Origin: Chrysomallon squamiferum
Taxonomy: Eukaryota > Mollusca > Gastropoda > Neomphalida > Peltospiridae
Direction of reading: 5' to 3'
Length of the DNA stretch: 64,000 bases
Assembly: GCA_012295275.1 (NCBI GenBank)
Contig: CM022673.1
Location: forward strand, 342,501-406,500
Part shown: positions 51,542 through 62,167 of the stretch, piece by piece
Position numbering within the stretch: position 1 is the first letter of the stretch
Layout of the letters: each line of letters starts with the position of its first letter
Translations under genes and position numbers: made by a program
The notes under the pieces: generated by a model
Databases searched by the model: none
Told to the model about the DNA's origin: nothing
The model's input: only the letters and a program-made list of their open reading frames with translations

Positions 51542-54500
51542 AATTATCAAAACACCTTTTTTGATTATTATTGTTATCGGTTTCTTTTATGATTTAACTG
51601 ATTCTCTGTTCACCTTCTTCGATATGCTTTTAATTTAATTTATCAGTGTTGTTTTATCCATCAGAGAGGGATTAGAAGCTTTTACAGGAACTATGTCGCT
51701 TTAAGGTAACTTTTACACATGTTTTGAATAATAGGAAGAATTCTGTTACAAAAAAAAAAAAAAAATCTTTGCCATTTTGAGAGAATGACTAGCAATGCGA
51801 GATGAAGCCTCCCTGTTATACACAGTGCAAAAAAGTTAAGAAACTGGAAACAGTTCAAAATTGAGAATGTGTTATCAAATCATCACATAATGTATGGAAT
51901 CAACAAGTCAGTCTGCGAGTCCAAATCATGTTTGCTGTTTTTAACGAGCGAACATTCATCACTGCAATCGAAATTGAAACATCAAAGCTTTAGATCAGAG
52001 TTTTTTTTTTCCTCCTCTCTCTGCCATCGCTGTTAGATAACTAAACAAATAAAACCCACAGATATCGAAAAATAACACAGCCGTTTTCCAGTCCTGTTCT
52101 CGTGAAGTATGGTACAAAGCTGACCGTATTGACATCTCGACCGTTTCGTAATCGAAATGTGAAACAAAATTGAGAGTTTCTCGAAATTAACTGTTCGACC
52201 TAACTCCATGTCGGGTTATAAACAAACATGGATAACAAGAAATTAGTTTGTACCAATCTTGGTGATAATAAACTACGTACATTTAGCTCTACCTTCCTGG
52301 ACTTGTTATTAGATATTCCCTGCCGGATAATGAACACAACTTAGTAAACAGCGAGGCTTCTAGCTGATGTTTCATAAGATCGCATGATCGATTCCAGATA
52401 CGTTGGGTTTTCCGTTCTAAACCTTGCCGTAATGATTTTGATCGTGGTCTACTAGTTGTAAACTGAATGTTGTAAAATGTTTAGATATGATAAAAATAGG
52501 ATTTGGAATCAAATTTAGCCCTTTTTCTTTTACCTTTTATTTATTTTTTATTTATTATTATTATTTTTTTTTTTGTAATGTAGATTGCTGGATTTTAAAG
52601 GAAATTGTATACAGGCTGATATTCCTTTATCCGAAATGCTTGGGACCGGAAGTGTTTCGGATTTCGGTATATTTCGGATTTTGGACTATAAAGCGATAGC
52701 ATGAGAATAGAATCTACGTCTAAATATGAATTACATTTATTTTTCATACACAGCTAACACAGATACTCTGCAGAATTTTTAAAATAATATTTTTAATAAT
52801 TTCGAGAATACAATGTTGTGTTTATGTAAGAAACGTCTGAAAACTGTAAGATATTATTATTTCTGTCCCTGGGAAAATTTAATCGTTCAACACATTAGAC
52901 TTTATTATGCTTAACTATAGAGCAGTTCTGAATTATTTCTCAAGTTATAATACTGCTATGATGTCTATGCAACACAGCATCTACTTTTTGGCTAAGAGCT
53001 GCAAAAGTTATAGTGAATTAATTTAAATAAGTAGACAATAGAAAAACGATAATGAAAATAAAAGCATTTAAATGCGGTCACAGCAGATAATAAAACAAAA
53101 TCAATGAAAGCTATCATGGGGAAAACGTCTGTTTGAAAAATTTCATTCAAAAAGACTTTATTGCGCATCTTGGTTTTTCATTAGTTAATAAAGAAGTGAT
53201 ATGCTTGCGGAAACACAAAGAGGCCAATAAAAGGAACTGGCCAGAAAGAGACGTGGATGTCTTCGGAGGACTGAAAGAGCCGAGTCTCATTTCTGTTCGG
53301 GTTATTAACACTCCGAAGGGCAAACTGTTTAAATAGGCAGCCTCTTTACGACTAGTTTCTCAAAGAGGGAAGAAAGCTACGTTTTTAAACAAATTGACAC
53401 ATGAGGAACTATTGCTTTCGAATTGCAAAATCAAGTGTGAAAGCGTCAATATGGACTTGGAAATATAGCCCTAAGTTTGATTGGAAACTGAAAATACTTG
53501 TCACCCATGGGAAATTAAAACCAGTATCGGCGTCTGACGCCTGAGATAATAGCAGACGACTTGTAAATCCGCCATTTTTGAAAAGACACCCGTTGTCATT
53601 TCATCCAATCACGGATCGATCTGCTGTAATCTCGCGAGAACAGCGTAATCAAACGACCGGCTATCAGCGTAACACCTTTGAAGAATCAGTTGATGCTGAA
53701 AACTGATCGCTTCGGGATCAAACGCTAGAATGGTTGGTCACGATGCAATAAGTTAGATTTCATGCTAATGGAGTCGATTAAAGAGTTGCAGAATTCTTTC
53801 AATACCTAAGTCGTGTTACGCTTCCTGTCGTGTTTACAAGCTGCATCCGAAAGATTTCTTCAAATCTCGTTTGTGTTGGCCGTATTTTATGAGCTTAGTT
53901 TATAAACAACTAAAAAAAAAAAAAGACAACCCTGATTTCTCTAGACGTTGACAGTGTATGGATCAGAGGAGATTACTGGAATTGAATACTATTGCTGTAC
54001 GAGATTTCAAAGCCATGGTTCTGTTTTTAAATAGATTATTTTGTTTAAAGAGAACAACTTGTTTTACTTAAAATCTTGACTGTAAGATTTTCATTTCTTA
54101 TTATATTTGAAACTGTTACGCATTAATTAGTACAACATTTTCGTAATTTTAACTATTTGGTTTCTTAAAAGATTTGACTGAAGACAAAAATCCATTTTTA
54201 CAATATTGTTAACATTAATTATCTCTCACTTTATTTTAATCTCACTATATCCGATTATCAGTACGTTATTCCGTTTGTCTTCCTGCTGCTTCTCCAATTT
54301 TCCGTTGGATCGATATAAAAATTCTCTCTAAATGAACAATAAACGTCTTTACTAATCTGTGCGTTTGTTTTCTGAAACACAAATGCTTAACATAAAACTA
54401 TATTTCAGCAGCAGAAAAAAACCTTTTCGAAAGACTGTCACTATCTTTTAATTAATTTTGAAAAAAATATCTATACCAAAAGATCAAATAAGAGATCTGA

Positions 54501-56597
54501 ACATCATGAAATATCCCTCTCCCCAAAAAATCAGATCATGCTTCTTTAATGGTATCAACTGATAAATTATTCTACGGATGCTATTTGGAAAACTTTTCGC
54601 TTCTTAATCAATTCGGTAAACTTTGATTCGTAATCTATGAAAGCATTTGCATTTGAAACAAGCCTGGTAATTTTCATTATAGCAAAGTATATTGACAAGC
54701 AATACTCGATAATCCTTCAGACTAGTCCAAAATATTGGCAAGTCAATCAGATCTTAGTTGGGCTGGCAACGATCTTATGACACATATTAAACGAGAGTGT
54801 ACGTGAGGTCATAGAAAAGAGAACACAGAATAAATGAAGTATGAAATAATTATGAAATTGAATTTATTTTTAGACCGCTTACTTTAGATATTAACTAGGG
54901 CTAATAGAGTAACACAAACAAAAGACTACTTCACTATCAATCCAGGAAGTCATTTATTTTTAATGGAAACAAAATTGTTTTGAGCTTTGGAAGATATAAC
55001 ATTGAAATGAGTTTCAAAACACAATCTGATAAAACACAATTAATGTAATAACAACCATAATTTGAAACAAACAAAACAACAAAACAGTTTGACACGGCAA
55101 GCTACAAACAGATACTGGATCAGATATGATATGCAGGTCAGATGGATGACATTATCAGCCAGTTCTCAGTTTCGAAATAAATTGTTATATATCATTCTAA
55201 CATAACTCGTTTCTTTTCATTGGACTAAATCCAGGATAAACAGATAGAGTTAGATGAAATCTCAGTATTCAAATGTCACACTGCCATTTAATGAAACTTT
55301 TATTTATTTATGCTACAATTTCACCTGATTAAGGGCAATTTGTCTGCAAAACATAATGAAGATATTTCTGGACTGTTGAACTGAGAATCCAAGACTTCAG
55401 AAATTATCGCTTTTCTGAAAACCTACGTCTTCTTTATGCAGTACTAACACCAACAAAGATTTAAACCAAATTAAGTTTTGTTGAAGTGAAAGTCTGATTT
55501 AACTACGAATTGAACCTTAGTAACATTTACGATACTATGGCAGTGGTGGTCTTATTTGTGCATTATTGAACCAAATTAAGAATTATACCGATGTGAAAGT
55601 TTTCTTTAAGCATTATCTTAATTATTTTCATCAACTATTTAAATTAAAATACCGAATCTGTTAAGATGAACATCGATTGGTCTTGTTTATTCACCAGAAA
55701 AGTATTGCAGTAAATTCACGTTTCTGTAACAGTGAAGACTGTGGTCGTTTTTAATGTCTTACTGAACCAACTCATGTACTGAACGTTTTCTTAAAGCAGT
55801 ATCTGCTTCAGCAACTCTCTAAACTAAGTTACCAAAATTGTTAAGGTGAAAGTCTCTATGCACTAAAACAAGTTTTTATCAAAACACTTTGTACCAAACC
55901 CCTCATCCCCCTAAAAAAAAAAAGTTTTGCACCAAATTAATATTTCTGACCAGGATTGTAGTTGTGAGGTGTTGAGAAGGGGTTAGTAGCGCGTCTGTGA
56001 TTCATCATTTTGTCTTTCTGTCATGCATTCATACGTTTCAAACTCACCAGGGAAAATCAGTGGTGAAATTACGCGTACTAAACTGGCTTGTTCCAACTTA
56101 GACGATAATTTCCTCGTCAGCTGAACAAGTTGTTCGGCTGTGGAAGTCACAGTCGAGGTTATTGAAATTAATTCTGTTCGTACGTTTGTCCCGCCATTGA
56201 ACCTAATAAGCAGTCGACTGCTCATTCCTTAATTAGAATCCAGATTGTTCATTCCATTTGCAGGCAGTTAATGTATTCATGATGTTGTCGAGTGCTTTTG
56301 GCGCTTTTCAAGAGAACCGGTCACCGATTTTTGCTGCTTGGCACGTAAGCTTTCGTGACGCCTCGACAGAAGGTTTACCACGAGTCTGAACAGGATATAA
56401 AAAAAGAAAAAGGATTTCGACGCTAGACAGAAAGTTTAGCACCAGTCTGAACAGTTTAAAAAAAAAATTTGACCGAAGATTTAGCCAGAAAAAGGTCAAA
56501 CGAAATTCTCAACGCAAAAATAGAAGGTGAAACATTTTTTAGATATGTAAGCATAAATTGGTTTGCAAAAAGGTTAAATATAAAAAGTTTATTGAGG

Positions 56598-56628
<31 letters not shown>

Positions 56629-59600
56629 CTTCATCTTATTTTTATTTCTTTATTTTTGTTTTGGGAAAGAAAGAATTTCAAAACTGTGTATTTGAGGAGA
56701 CATGTAGACGGAGGCAGAGCGAGATCTGGAGATGTGGAGTCTGAGGGAGACAGCAAACACACACACATAAAGACAGAAAAATCAGCGATTATAAATTAGA
56801 TACATACAAACGTATTGTTACACAGCCACATATAGTCGAGACATTAAAGTAATTTAATAGCTCAGACATAGCATCTTTCCCTGTTGTTATTGCTGGTGAA
56901 TTTATATCTTATAAATTACTTCTCTTTTTTACATATATGACCTTTTGCTTTTAGTACCTTTACACTCAAATCGATATTCTCTTGCTCTTTATTTTAAGTT
57001 TTACGATTATTTGTTTTTCCATCAGATTTATTTTTTAACGTCATAAATATTTGTGAAACCGGCATTATGGAGAATCGTTAAGATACAAGCTACAAGAAAA
57101 GACAGAGAAAAAAATTACTTAAAGGAAGAGATAAGTTCCTTTCACACAAGAACAAATACCGTGAATTTATTTGTGTAAAATTTTTTTTTTTTCACAAATA
57201 TTCAGCGTTTAATTCGACGTATTCGTCAGAAAGAGAAAAATGGTATTTATGATCCTTGGGGACATCCTAGCATCTGCTATCATACTGAAAAAAATTTGAA
57301 ATGAGACCTTTTCGGTAAATGAAAATTATGAAGAGAAAAAAAGAAAAAAAGATTGGACAACTGAATTTGTAACATCCTCTGTAGGAAAAGCAGTATAAAA
57401 ATGTTTTGTGTCAAGGATTAGAACGTCTGTTTAGTCGCGATGCGCCGACAACCAGTCTTTCTCGGGCTGTTTTCCCTTTCCTGCCTGTGTTCCACACGTT
57501 TTAAGTTTTTTTTATCTAAGGCAATGGGATGCGTTGTCCTGCCGATAGTATGGACATCACATGATCCCTTGCCAACACAGTATGTATCAGTTTATGTCAA
57601 AATTCGTTCGTTCGTTTGTTCATTCATTCATTCTAATTTTCTCTCTTTCATTTTCTTTTAATATACATTGCAGAAGTAATCTCGTATAACGGAACTTCCA
57701 AAATTATTAGCATTTTCGAATAGGAGATCGTAGAATTAACAAAAAGATGATTATTTGAAATAGATTCTTACTATGAGTTTTTAAAATCACGTTTCTTTCT
57801 ATCTGGAGCCAGCAGTCTTCAGTTATTTGAATAACAGACAATGGGAATGACATAATTTTGTGAACTGTAATTTAATAACTTGCAGATTATCTATAAACGT
57901 TTAAAAAAAATAAAATTTTATGTAAAAGTAATATGCAGCGAATAAAATGAGTCTTCAGGAAAAAATATTCTGGAATTAAGATCGCTATACTGTTCGAAGC
58001 AGCGTTCAGAAAATCCATTATATTGTCCCATATATTTCTGACCTCTTTAAATCGAACCCATTTTGTTGTCTTTACAATTTCAGTAATTTATCCATTTATC
58101 AATAATTTACTGTATTTTATAACGCTTTAATAAAAATCGCTTTTTTTTTTTGTGCTTAATCAAATACAAATCGACCGGAATACTCAAGAGTTTCTACTTA
58201 TTTATTACTGCACATTAGTCACAGCAATTATATTACGTTGCTTTATTATTTATAAACTCACTAATATAATACCAAAAACAACTTACGTTTTCATTACACT
58301 GTAACACTGTTGACATTTTGTTGCTATGGAACTAGCTAAATATTTACAGTTCACATTGATGAAAATTTACAATTCTCAGGAACGAATCATTCCTTCATTA
58401 CGAGAAATGTAATTTGAAGATGAAATAATTACCATTATATTGAAAAATGTATATCTGTCATCACTCAGATAATACTGCATGCACGCCTATTAAGGACAAA
58501 ACATCCGATAAAATAACTACACTGTCTGTGACTGAGTCTAATATTGTTAGTATTGGTAAGTTGCTTTTTTATCTTTTTTTTTTTTTTTTTGGCTCTTCGT
58601 GATGAAACATTCTCATGTACTCTTATTGTGAACAGGACTATACTTTTCGCTACAAAATTCTGTCAAAGACAGATATGAATACAGTGGTACTTTGACTTGC
58701 GAATGCACCAACTTACGAGTTTTACGAGTTACGAGCAGCCGACCGTTTTTTTTTTTTTGCTTTGAGTTACGATCAAGCTTCAGATATGCCGCCGCTAGTT
58801 GGCGCAACAAACAACAGAACATCCGAACAGCGTCTCGCTTGTTTACTTCACGTGGTTACCTCTCCGTGGAATTATATCTGTTGTGTTGTGCTCGCATTTT
58901 GTGCAGTATTTTGCCAATTTTTTTTTTTTCTAATCATGGATCCTAAGAAAGTGAAGGCAAAGGCCAGAACTGAGAAGAAGAAGCAGATGATGTCCACTGA
59001 ATTAAAGCATGAAATCATGGAAAAACATGAGCGAGGTGTGCGTGTAATCGGTTTGGCTAGGCAGTACGAGCTTAGAACTTTTACGACATGTACCAGACTG
59101 AAGCAGAAGGAGTCGATACAGGCTATAACTCCAGCCAACAGCGTTAAAATAATTTGTCTTATGTCCAAGACGAATACATTTTTCTTATTTAAAAAAACGT
59201 TAAAAAAAAACTTTGGTGTTTTTTTGGGGGGCTGGAACAGACTAATTATATTTTAATTAATTTCAGTTGGGAAAATTGAGTTACGAGCTCGGACACGGAA
59301 CGAATTAAACTCGTACGTCAATGTACTACTGTATTGTTCTTTAAGGTCGATATTTAAACACTCGTATTTATAAAACACAGTTATTTGTTATGACCACAAC
59401 GTATGTAATAATCACATTTATAACACAACGATATCATGGTGATCAGTTTCTGATGCTTCCACTGTTTTGACTTTGCCTGAGATACGTTGTGTTAATTTTG
59501 AAATATACAGTATGTACTCACGACATCGATGATCTGCGCCAAAGCCACGCCAAATGTGACGTTGAGAGCATGACTGGAGTTCAGAGAAGGACGTATTCGT

Positions 59601-59667
59601 TTGTCGTATCCTTTGAGCAAATCTCGAACTAGACGGTATTCATTCTGATCCGCCACAGCCACATCAA
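34100..59667 (-). CDS. Nicotinic acetylcholine receptor alpha-type subunit (Cys-loop ligand-gated cation channel)
   Basis: Seven coding exons on the minus strand: 59667-59522, 44425-44381, 41544-41435, 40785-40247, 36383-36193, 34827-34729 and 34459-34100, giving 495 residues without the signal-peptide exon. Their lengths (146, 45 and 110 bp for the first three) match the classic nAChR structure. Visible features: WxxQxW-type loop D (NCWLNQMW), loop A LLYNNAD, a 13-residue Cys-loop ([15 protein letters not shown]), loop B SSWTYDG, vicinal cysteines YSCCAEPY of loop C (hence alpha-type), M1, M2 with Glu-1', Leu9', Val13' and Glu20' (cation-selective pattern, no Pro-Ala insert), M3, a short cytoplasmic loop and M4. 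The aromatic acetylcholine box is retained, unlike the divergent cephalopod chemotactile receptors derived from this family. It should form pentameric cation channels in nerve or muscle. Exon 1 is not located; it may lie between 59.7 kb and the window end or beyond. Confidence 0.97.
34729..34827 (-). CDS. nAChR exon 7 (33-codon cytoplasmic-loop exon)
   Basis: 99 bp, phase 0 at both ends, encoding [20 protein letters not shown] and [12 protein letters not shown]. Acceptor TTTAATTTCAG, donor GCA|GTGAGT. Flanking exons are also phase 0 here, so it can be skipped without a frameshift. It has Ser/Thr/Tyr residues that could be phosphorylated. Confidence 0.85.
36193..36383 (-). CDS. nAChR exon 6 (M3 and start of cytoplasmic loop)
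   Basis: Encodes [20 protein letters not shown] and the amphipathic segment after M3. Its acceptor is preceded by an uninterrupted run of 31 T on the sense strand. Donor GCG|GTTAGT, phase 0. Confidence 0.95.
37953..38186. repeat. (CA)n then (CT)n microsatellites in the M2/M3 intron
   Basis: CA runs at about 37953-38045 and about 42 CT units at 38103-38186. In the receptor pre-mRNA they read (TG)n and (GA)n. Confidence 0.95.
38773..39277. repeat. Long near-perfect inverted repeat (hairpin) in a receptor intron
   Basis: The left arm (38773-38999) and right arm (39066-39277) are reverse complements with few mismatches and one indel of about 15 bases, separated by 66 bases. Examples: CAAACTGCAAGTGTCGTAGT on the left and ACTACGACACTTGCAGTTTG on the right; ACCGATCAAGTCAGTTTGCA and TGCAAACTGACTTGATCGGT. 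It lies in the intron between the M2 and M3 exons, so the pre-mRNA would form a duplex of about 210 bp. It could be a foldback transposon or a recent inverted duplication. Confidence 0.93.
40050..40178. repeat. 34-bp tandem repeat next to a receptor donor site
   Basis: Units beginning AATCGAATAATAGAACGTTA start at 40050, 40084, 40118 and (degenerate) 40152. In the sense direction they begin about 70 bases after the 5' splice site of exon 5. Confidence 0.95.
40247..40785 (-). CDS. nAChR exon 5 (Cys-loop to M2)
   Basis: Starts ADVSSYFSS and contains the Cys-loop, loop B (SSWTYDG), loop C (YSCC), M1 and M2 through LPLIG. Acceptor CTGTTACAG, donor ATTG|GTTAGT, phase 1. Confidence 0.97.
41435..41544 (-). 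CDS. nAChR exon 4
   Basis: 110 bp encoding [16 protein letters not shown] to LLYNN: loop D Trp and loop A. Acceptor GGTACAG, donor ATAA|GTAAGT, phase 2. Confidence 0.96.
41700..41996. repeat. TACA/TATA repeat with (TA)n and (CT)n
   Basis: A mixture of (TACA)n from about 41745, (TA)n at about 41896-41930 and (CT)n at about 41947-41996 in the intron upstream of exon 4. Confidence 0.93.
43487..43587. mobile_element. 101-bp MITE-like element with 14-bp perfect terminal inverted repeats
   Basis: AGTGAAACTTCTCA at 43487-43500 is mirrored by TGAGAAGTTTCACT at 43574-43587. A related copy begins at 44642. There is no coding capacity. Confidence 0.65.
44040..44335. repeat. (AATG)n, (AATA)n and (GATA/GACA)n array
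   Basis: Tetranucleotide arrays directly 3' of receptor exon 3 in the sense direction. The hydrophobic open frames on the minus strand here (Leu-Ser-Ile-Tyr rich) are artefacts. Confidence 0.93.
44381..44425 (-). CDS. nAChR exon 3
   Basis: 45 bp encoding [15 protein letters not shown], the classic third exon of nAChR genes. Acceptor TTTTTCAG, donor CAG|GTAAAT. Confidence 0.95.
44642..44766 (+). mobile_element. Second, degenerate copy of the MITE-like element
   Basis: TAGTGAAACTCCTCATACCGG and the following GGATTCTG...GTTTTTCATT match the element at 43487. The 3' inverted repeat is decayed. It lies about 220 bases upstream of exon 3 in the sense direction. Confidence 0.55.
45175..45442. repeat. 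(CT)n and (CA)n microsatellites
   Basis: About 41 CT units at 45175-45257 and (CA)n at about 45386-45442. Confidence 0.95.
50226..50345. repeat. Palindromic (CT)n(TA)n(CT)n-(TA)n(GA)n microsatellite
   Basis: CT and TA tracts are followed by their mirror GA tract, giving TCTCTCTATATAGATATATA and on to ATATAGAGAGAGAG. The arms can pair along tens of bases, so the tract can form a cruciform or an RNA hairpin. A separate GA run lies at about 50143-50165. Confidence 0.9.
52619..52860 (+). mobile_element. pogo/Tigger-like DNA transposon relic (5' part)
   Basis: The segment starts TTCCTTTATCCGAAATGCTT GGGACCGGAAGTGTTTCGGA, then continues with GTCTAAATATGAATTACATT and AATATTTTTAATAATTT. The first part resembles the terminal region of Tigger-type elements I know from mammals, and the later part matches the relic at 32.93-33.13 kb. 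No transposase is left. Confidence 0.55.
53569..53640. promoter_or_regulatory. Promoter-like island: YY1 site, CCAAT, TCTCGCGAGA
   Basis: CCGCCATTTTTG (YY1-like, 53569-53580), CCAAT (53605-53609) and the palindrome TCTCGCGAGA (53630-53639) lie in a CpG-containing patch inside a receptor intron. On the minus strand the YY1-like site contains an ATG (AAAATGGCGGAT) opening a 24-codon frame. This looks like a housekeeping-type promoter with no recognised gene. Confidence 0.45.
56048..56225 (-). other. Possible unassigned exon
   Basis: A minus-strand frame from ATG at 56225 runs through 59 codons without low complexity ([20 protein letters not shown] ...) to a good donor CCTG|GTGAGT at 56048/56047. 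I recognise no family, and the upstream sequence has an ATGGCGG start-like site in another frame. It could be a first exon of a nested transcript, or chance. Confidence 0.2.
58682..59331 (+). mobile_element. 650-bp Tigger (pogo-type, TIGD1-like) element with transposase remnant
   Basis: Termini CAGTGGTACTTTGACTTGCG and, at the other end, the complement of CAGTAGTACATTGACGTACG form imperfect inverted repeats of about 20 bases, flanked by TA on both sides (58680-58681 and 59332-59333). A frame from ATG at 58936 starts [19 protein letters not shown] and runs about 75 residues of the N-terminal CENP-B/HTH DNA-binding region ([20 protein letters not shown]) as in Tigger transposases. The DDE catalytic part is absent, so this is an internally deleted, non-autonomous copy. 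It sits 190 bases downstream of receptor exon 2 in the sense direction. Confidence 0.9.
59522..59667 (-). CDS. nAChR exon 2 (N-terminal helix and first strands)
   Basis: It encodes [20 protein letters not shown] to VALAQIIDV, with two N-glycosylation sites (NSS, NVT). It starts with two bases of a split codon, so exon 1 must end in phase 1. Acceptor TTTTCACAG, donor GTC|GTGAGT. Confidence 0.95.
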
Positions 59668-59701
59668 CTGTGAAAAGAAACGAGAAATATAAGTTACATC
59701 A

Positions 59702-59756
<55 letters not shown>

Positions 59757-60966
59757 TATATATATATAAAGCAAATCTGGATCCTTGATTAAGAAATGTA
59801 TCTTCTCTCTAGTGCACTAATTATTATTAAAACTCAAAATCGGGTATATTTCCTATGACTGTTATATATATACATCGTATTTCGCTAATCCATTCTTTTA
59901 CCTAAACTCTCATTTACATGTTACTAGATCCTGAGTAAAATACAGTATTACGTACATGTGTTTTAATGTAGAAAGAAAACTCAATAAAAGAAACTAATTC
60001 CACTCTAAACGCTACACTTATAGACTAATATAATATTTCATATTTTTCATATAGAAAGTATAAACATTACAAACAAAATAAAAAAATGAAGTATATTATT
60101 TCAATGTACAAGTTCATTTTCAAATGAGTGTTTTTTTTTTAATACATGAAGCTTTTCTTTGTACAAAGAAATTTTTACTTTCGCTGATTATATTTATGCA
60201 TCATATCAAATTCACCATTCATTAAAACCTATCTTCTGTGGATTCTCAGCCCTTCATGTGTCCTGTCAGTTCAGTGTCCGGACAGAAATCTTACACTAGG
60301 TACTAATGTGTACGAAAGATGACACTTTGCTCATTTGATATGCGTCTTTACTTATAATTACTAAATATAATTAATTATATCAAAAATATTTGACATGATG
60401 GGTTCTGTTTCATAAAATTATAATAATAATTGTATTCGTTTGGAAATAATATTTCATATTTATCCTAATATTAATTTTTATTACTGTATACATATTGAAA
60501 ATATTTTCACAGCTTATTAATTTTTCAGTATTAATGAAGGTTTTCACATATATCATAGTCGTTAGTATGTTCGTAATGCAATGTACTGACTATAATATAT
60601 GTTATAACTAAAGCATTGTGCATTTGGTTCGAATGTACACGTCGATCTAAATCATACCACGAAGGTTTATGCAAAATGCTAAGATTTTTACAATGAAACT
60701 GAAATTTGTTTTGTGTTTGGTTAGGCTGTGATATACAGTTCGTAAAATTAATAAAATGTTTTGAATGATTTTAGGATGTTGAATAATCTTAAAGAATTAA
60801 AAACAACAACAACAACAAAAAAGAACAAACATAAAAGATATAATATATTAATTTGCAATTTTTATATAATGTACAATATAATTATTTGTTTTAAATATAT
60901 CAATCAATGCTGCTTAAACTGGTGAATACTTCATTCAACACTTAGCCTTAAAAAAGTTATTTAGTC

Positions 60967-61163
60967 AGATATCTATCTATCTGTCTGTCTATCTATTTAT
61001 CTGTCTATCTATCTATCTGTATACCTATCTATCTATCTAGCTATATCTATCTATATCTAGCTATACCTATGTATATCTAGCTGTCTGTCTTTCTCTCTGT
61101 CTATCTATCTATATATCTATCTATATCTGTCTACCTATCTATCTCTCTGTCTATCTATCTATC
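60967..61163. repeat. (TCTA/TCTG)n tetranucleotide array
   Basis: About 200 bp of interrupted CTAT/CTGT repeat upstream of receptor exon 2. Confidence 0.97.
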
Positions 61164-61843
61164 TATCTATATAGACATAAAAAATTAGTGTCATTTAATT
61201 GATCAAAAATATAAATTATCATTCAAATTAAAACGTTGAAGAAATACATCATATAAAAATTAAAGTTTACAATGAACAGCAGTTGACTGGAGCTTTTTTA
61301 ATTTTAATTTTATGTTAGTGATTTATAATCCAAGATAAATACTGACACAATTTGAAATTTAAAAAAAAAAAAAATTATTAAATTTCTCAGATTGTGATTA
61401 ACTATTGCACAAAATCTGTTATTCAGAAATGCCAAGAAATTAAGTTTAAAAGAATATCCTGCTGTCATTTATTTTTATTATTATTTTGTTTTATTTTACT
61501 TGCAGATTCTTTATGAAAGTAAATCGTTTTTAAAAGATGAGACTGTTAAAAATGTTTGTTAATGGTAATTAATTATCGTAATTTAAAAGGTGCAGGGAAT
61601 GTTTATTTTATTTTTATTTATTTATCTATTTATTTATTATTATTATTATTCAGACCAAGAGATATCTGTCAGTTTCGATGAAATAATTAAAAACTGTAGA
61701 AGAATTTTTGGTAAATATTCAAATAAAATTTTGATAGGTAATTAATAACTAATATTCGTTCCTGAGTGTGTTGCGTACAGACTCCCCCAAAAACTAACGA
61801 TAATAATATCAACAACAACAAAAACAACAAAAAATAAAATAAA

Positions 61844-61874
<31 letters not shown>

Positions 61875-62136
61875 AATAAAATAAATAATAATAAAAAAAA
61901 CCACAATCTTCTTTCGTTTTCGGTTGGTTTTAAATTCTAATCAGAGTAGAAATCATTATTATTACTGTCAGCAGCACAAATGAGATTAGTAAAACAAGTA
62001 ACATTAGTAACAGATGCAGTAACAGTAGTAATAAAATTAGCATTAATCTTAGTGGTAGTAGTAATGGCGGTATATTGTAGTAATAGTAGTGGTGGTAGCA
62101 ATAATAACAGTATCAGCAGTAGCAAACCTTGTATTG

Positions 62137-62167
<31 letters not shown>

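Larger units (their letters stand above)
44426..59521. other. 15-kb second intron of the receptor gene
   Basis: No receptor exon lies in it. It contains microsatellites, two DNA-transposon relics (52.6 and 58.7 kb), a promoter-like island at 53.6 kb, a possible stand-alone exon at 56.0-56.2 kb and several less AT-rich, non-repetitive patches (about 46.4-46.6, 47.8-48.15, 49.25-49.48 and 51.35-51.45 kb) that could be regulatory. The rest is AT-rich DNA in which I see nothing. Confidence 0.6.

Noticed and set aside
53133-53336. 67-codon + frame containing [17 protein letters not shown]
   Set aside because: It starts without ATG, matches no family I know, and has no splice support.
57440-57661. 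+ frame starting [17 protein letters not shown], resembling a signal peptide
   Set aside because: It is on the opposite strand to the receptor gene, no partner exon was found, and the tail runs into TTCA/TTCG repeat sequence.
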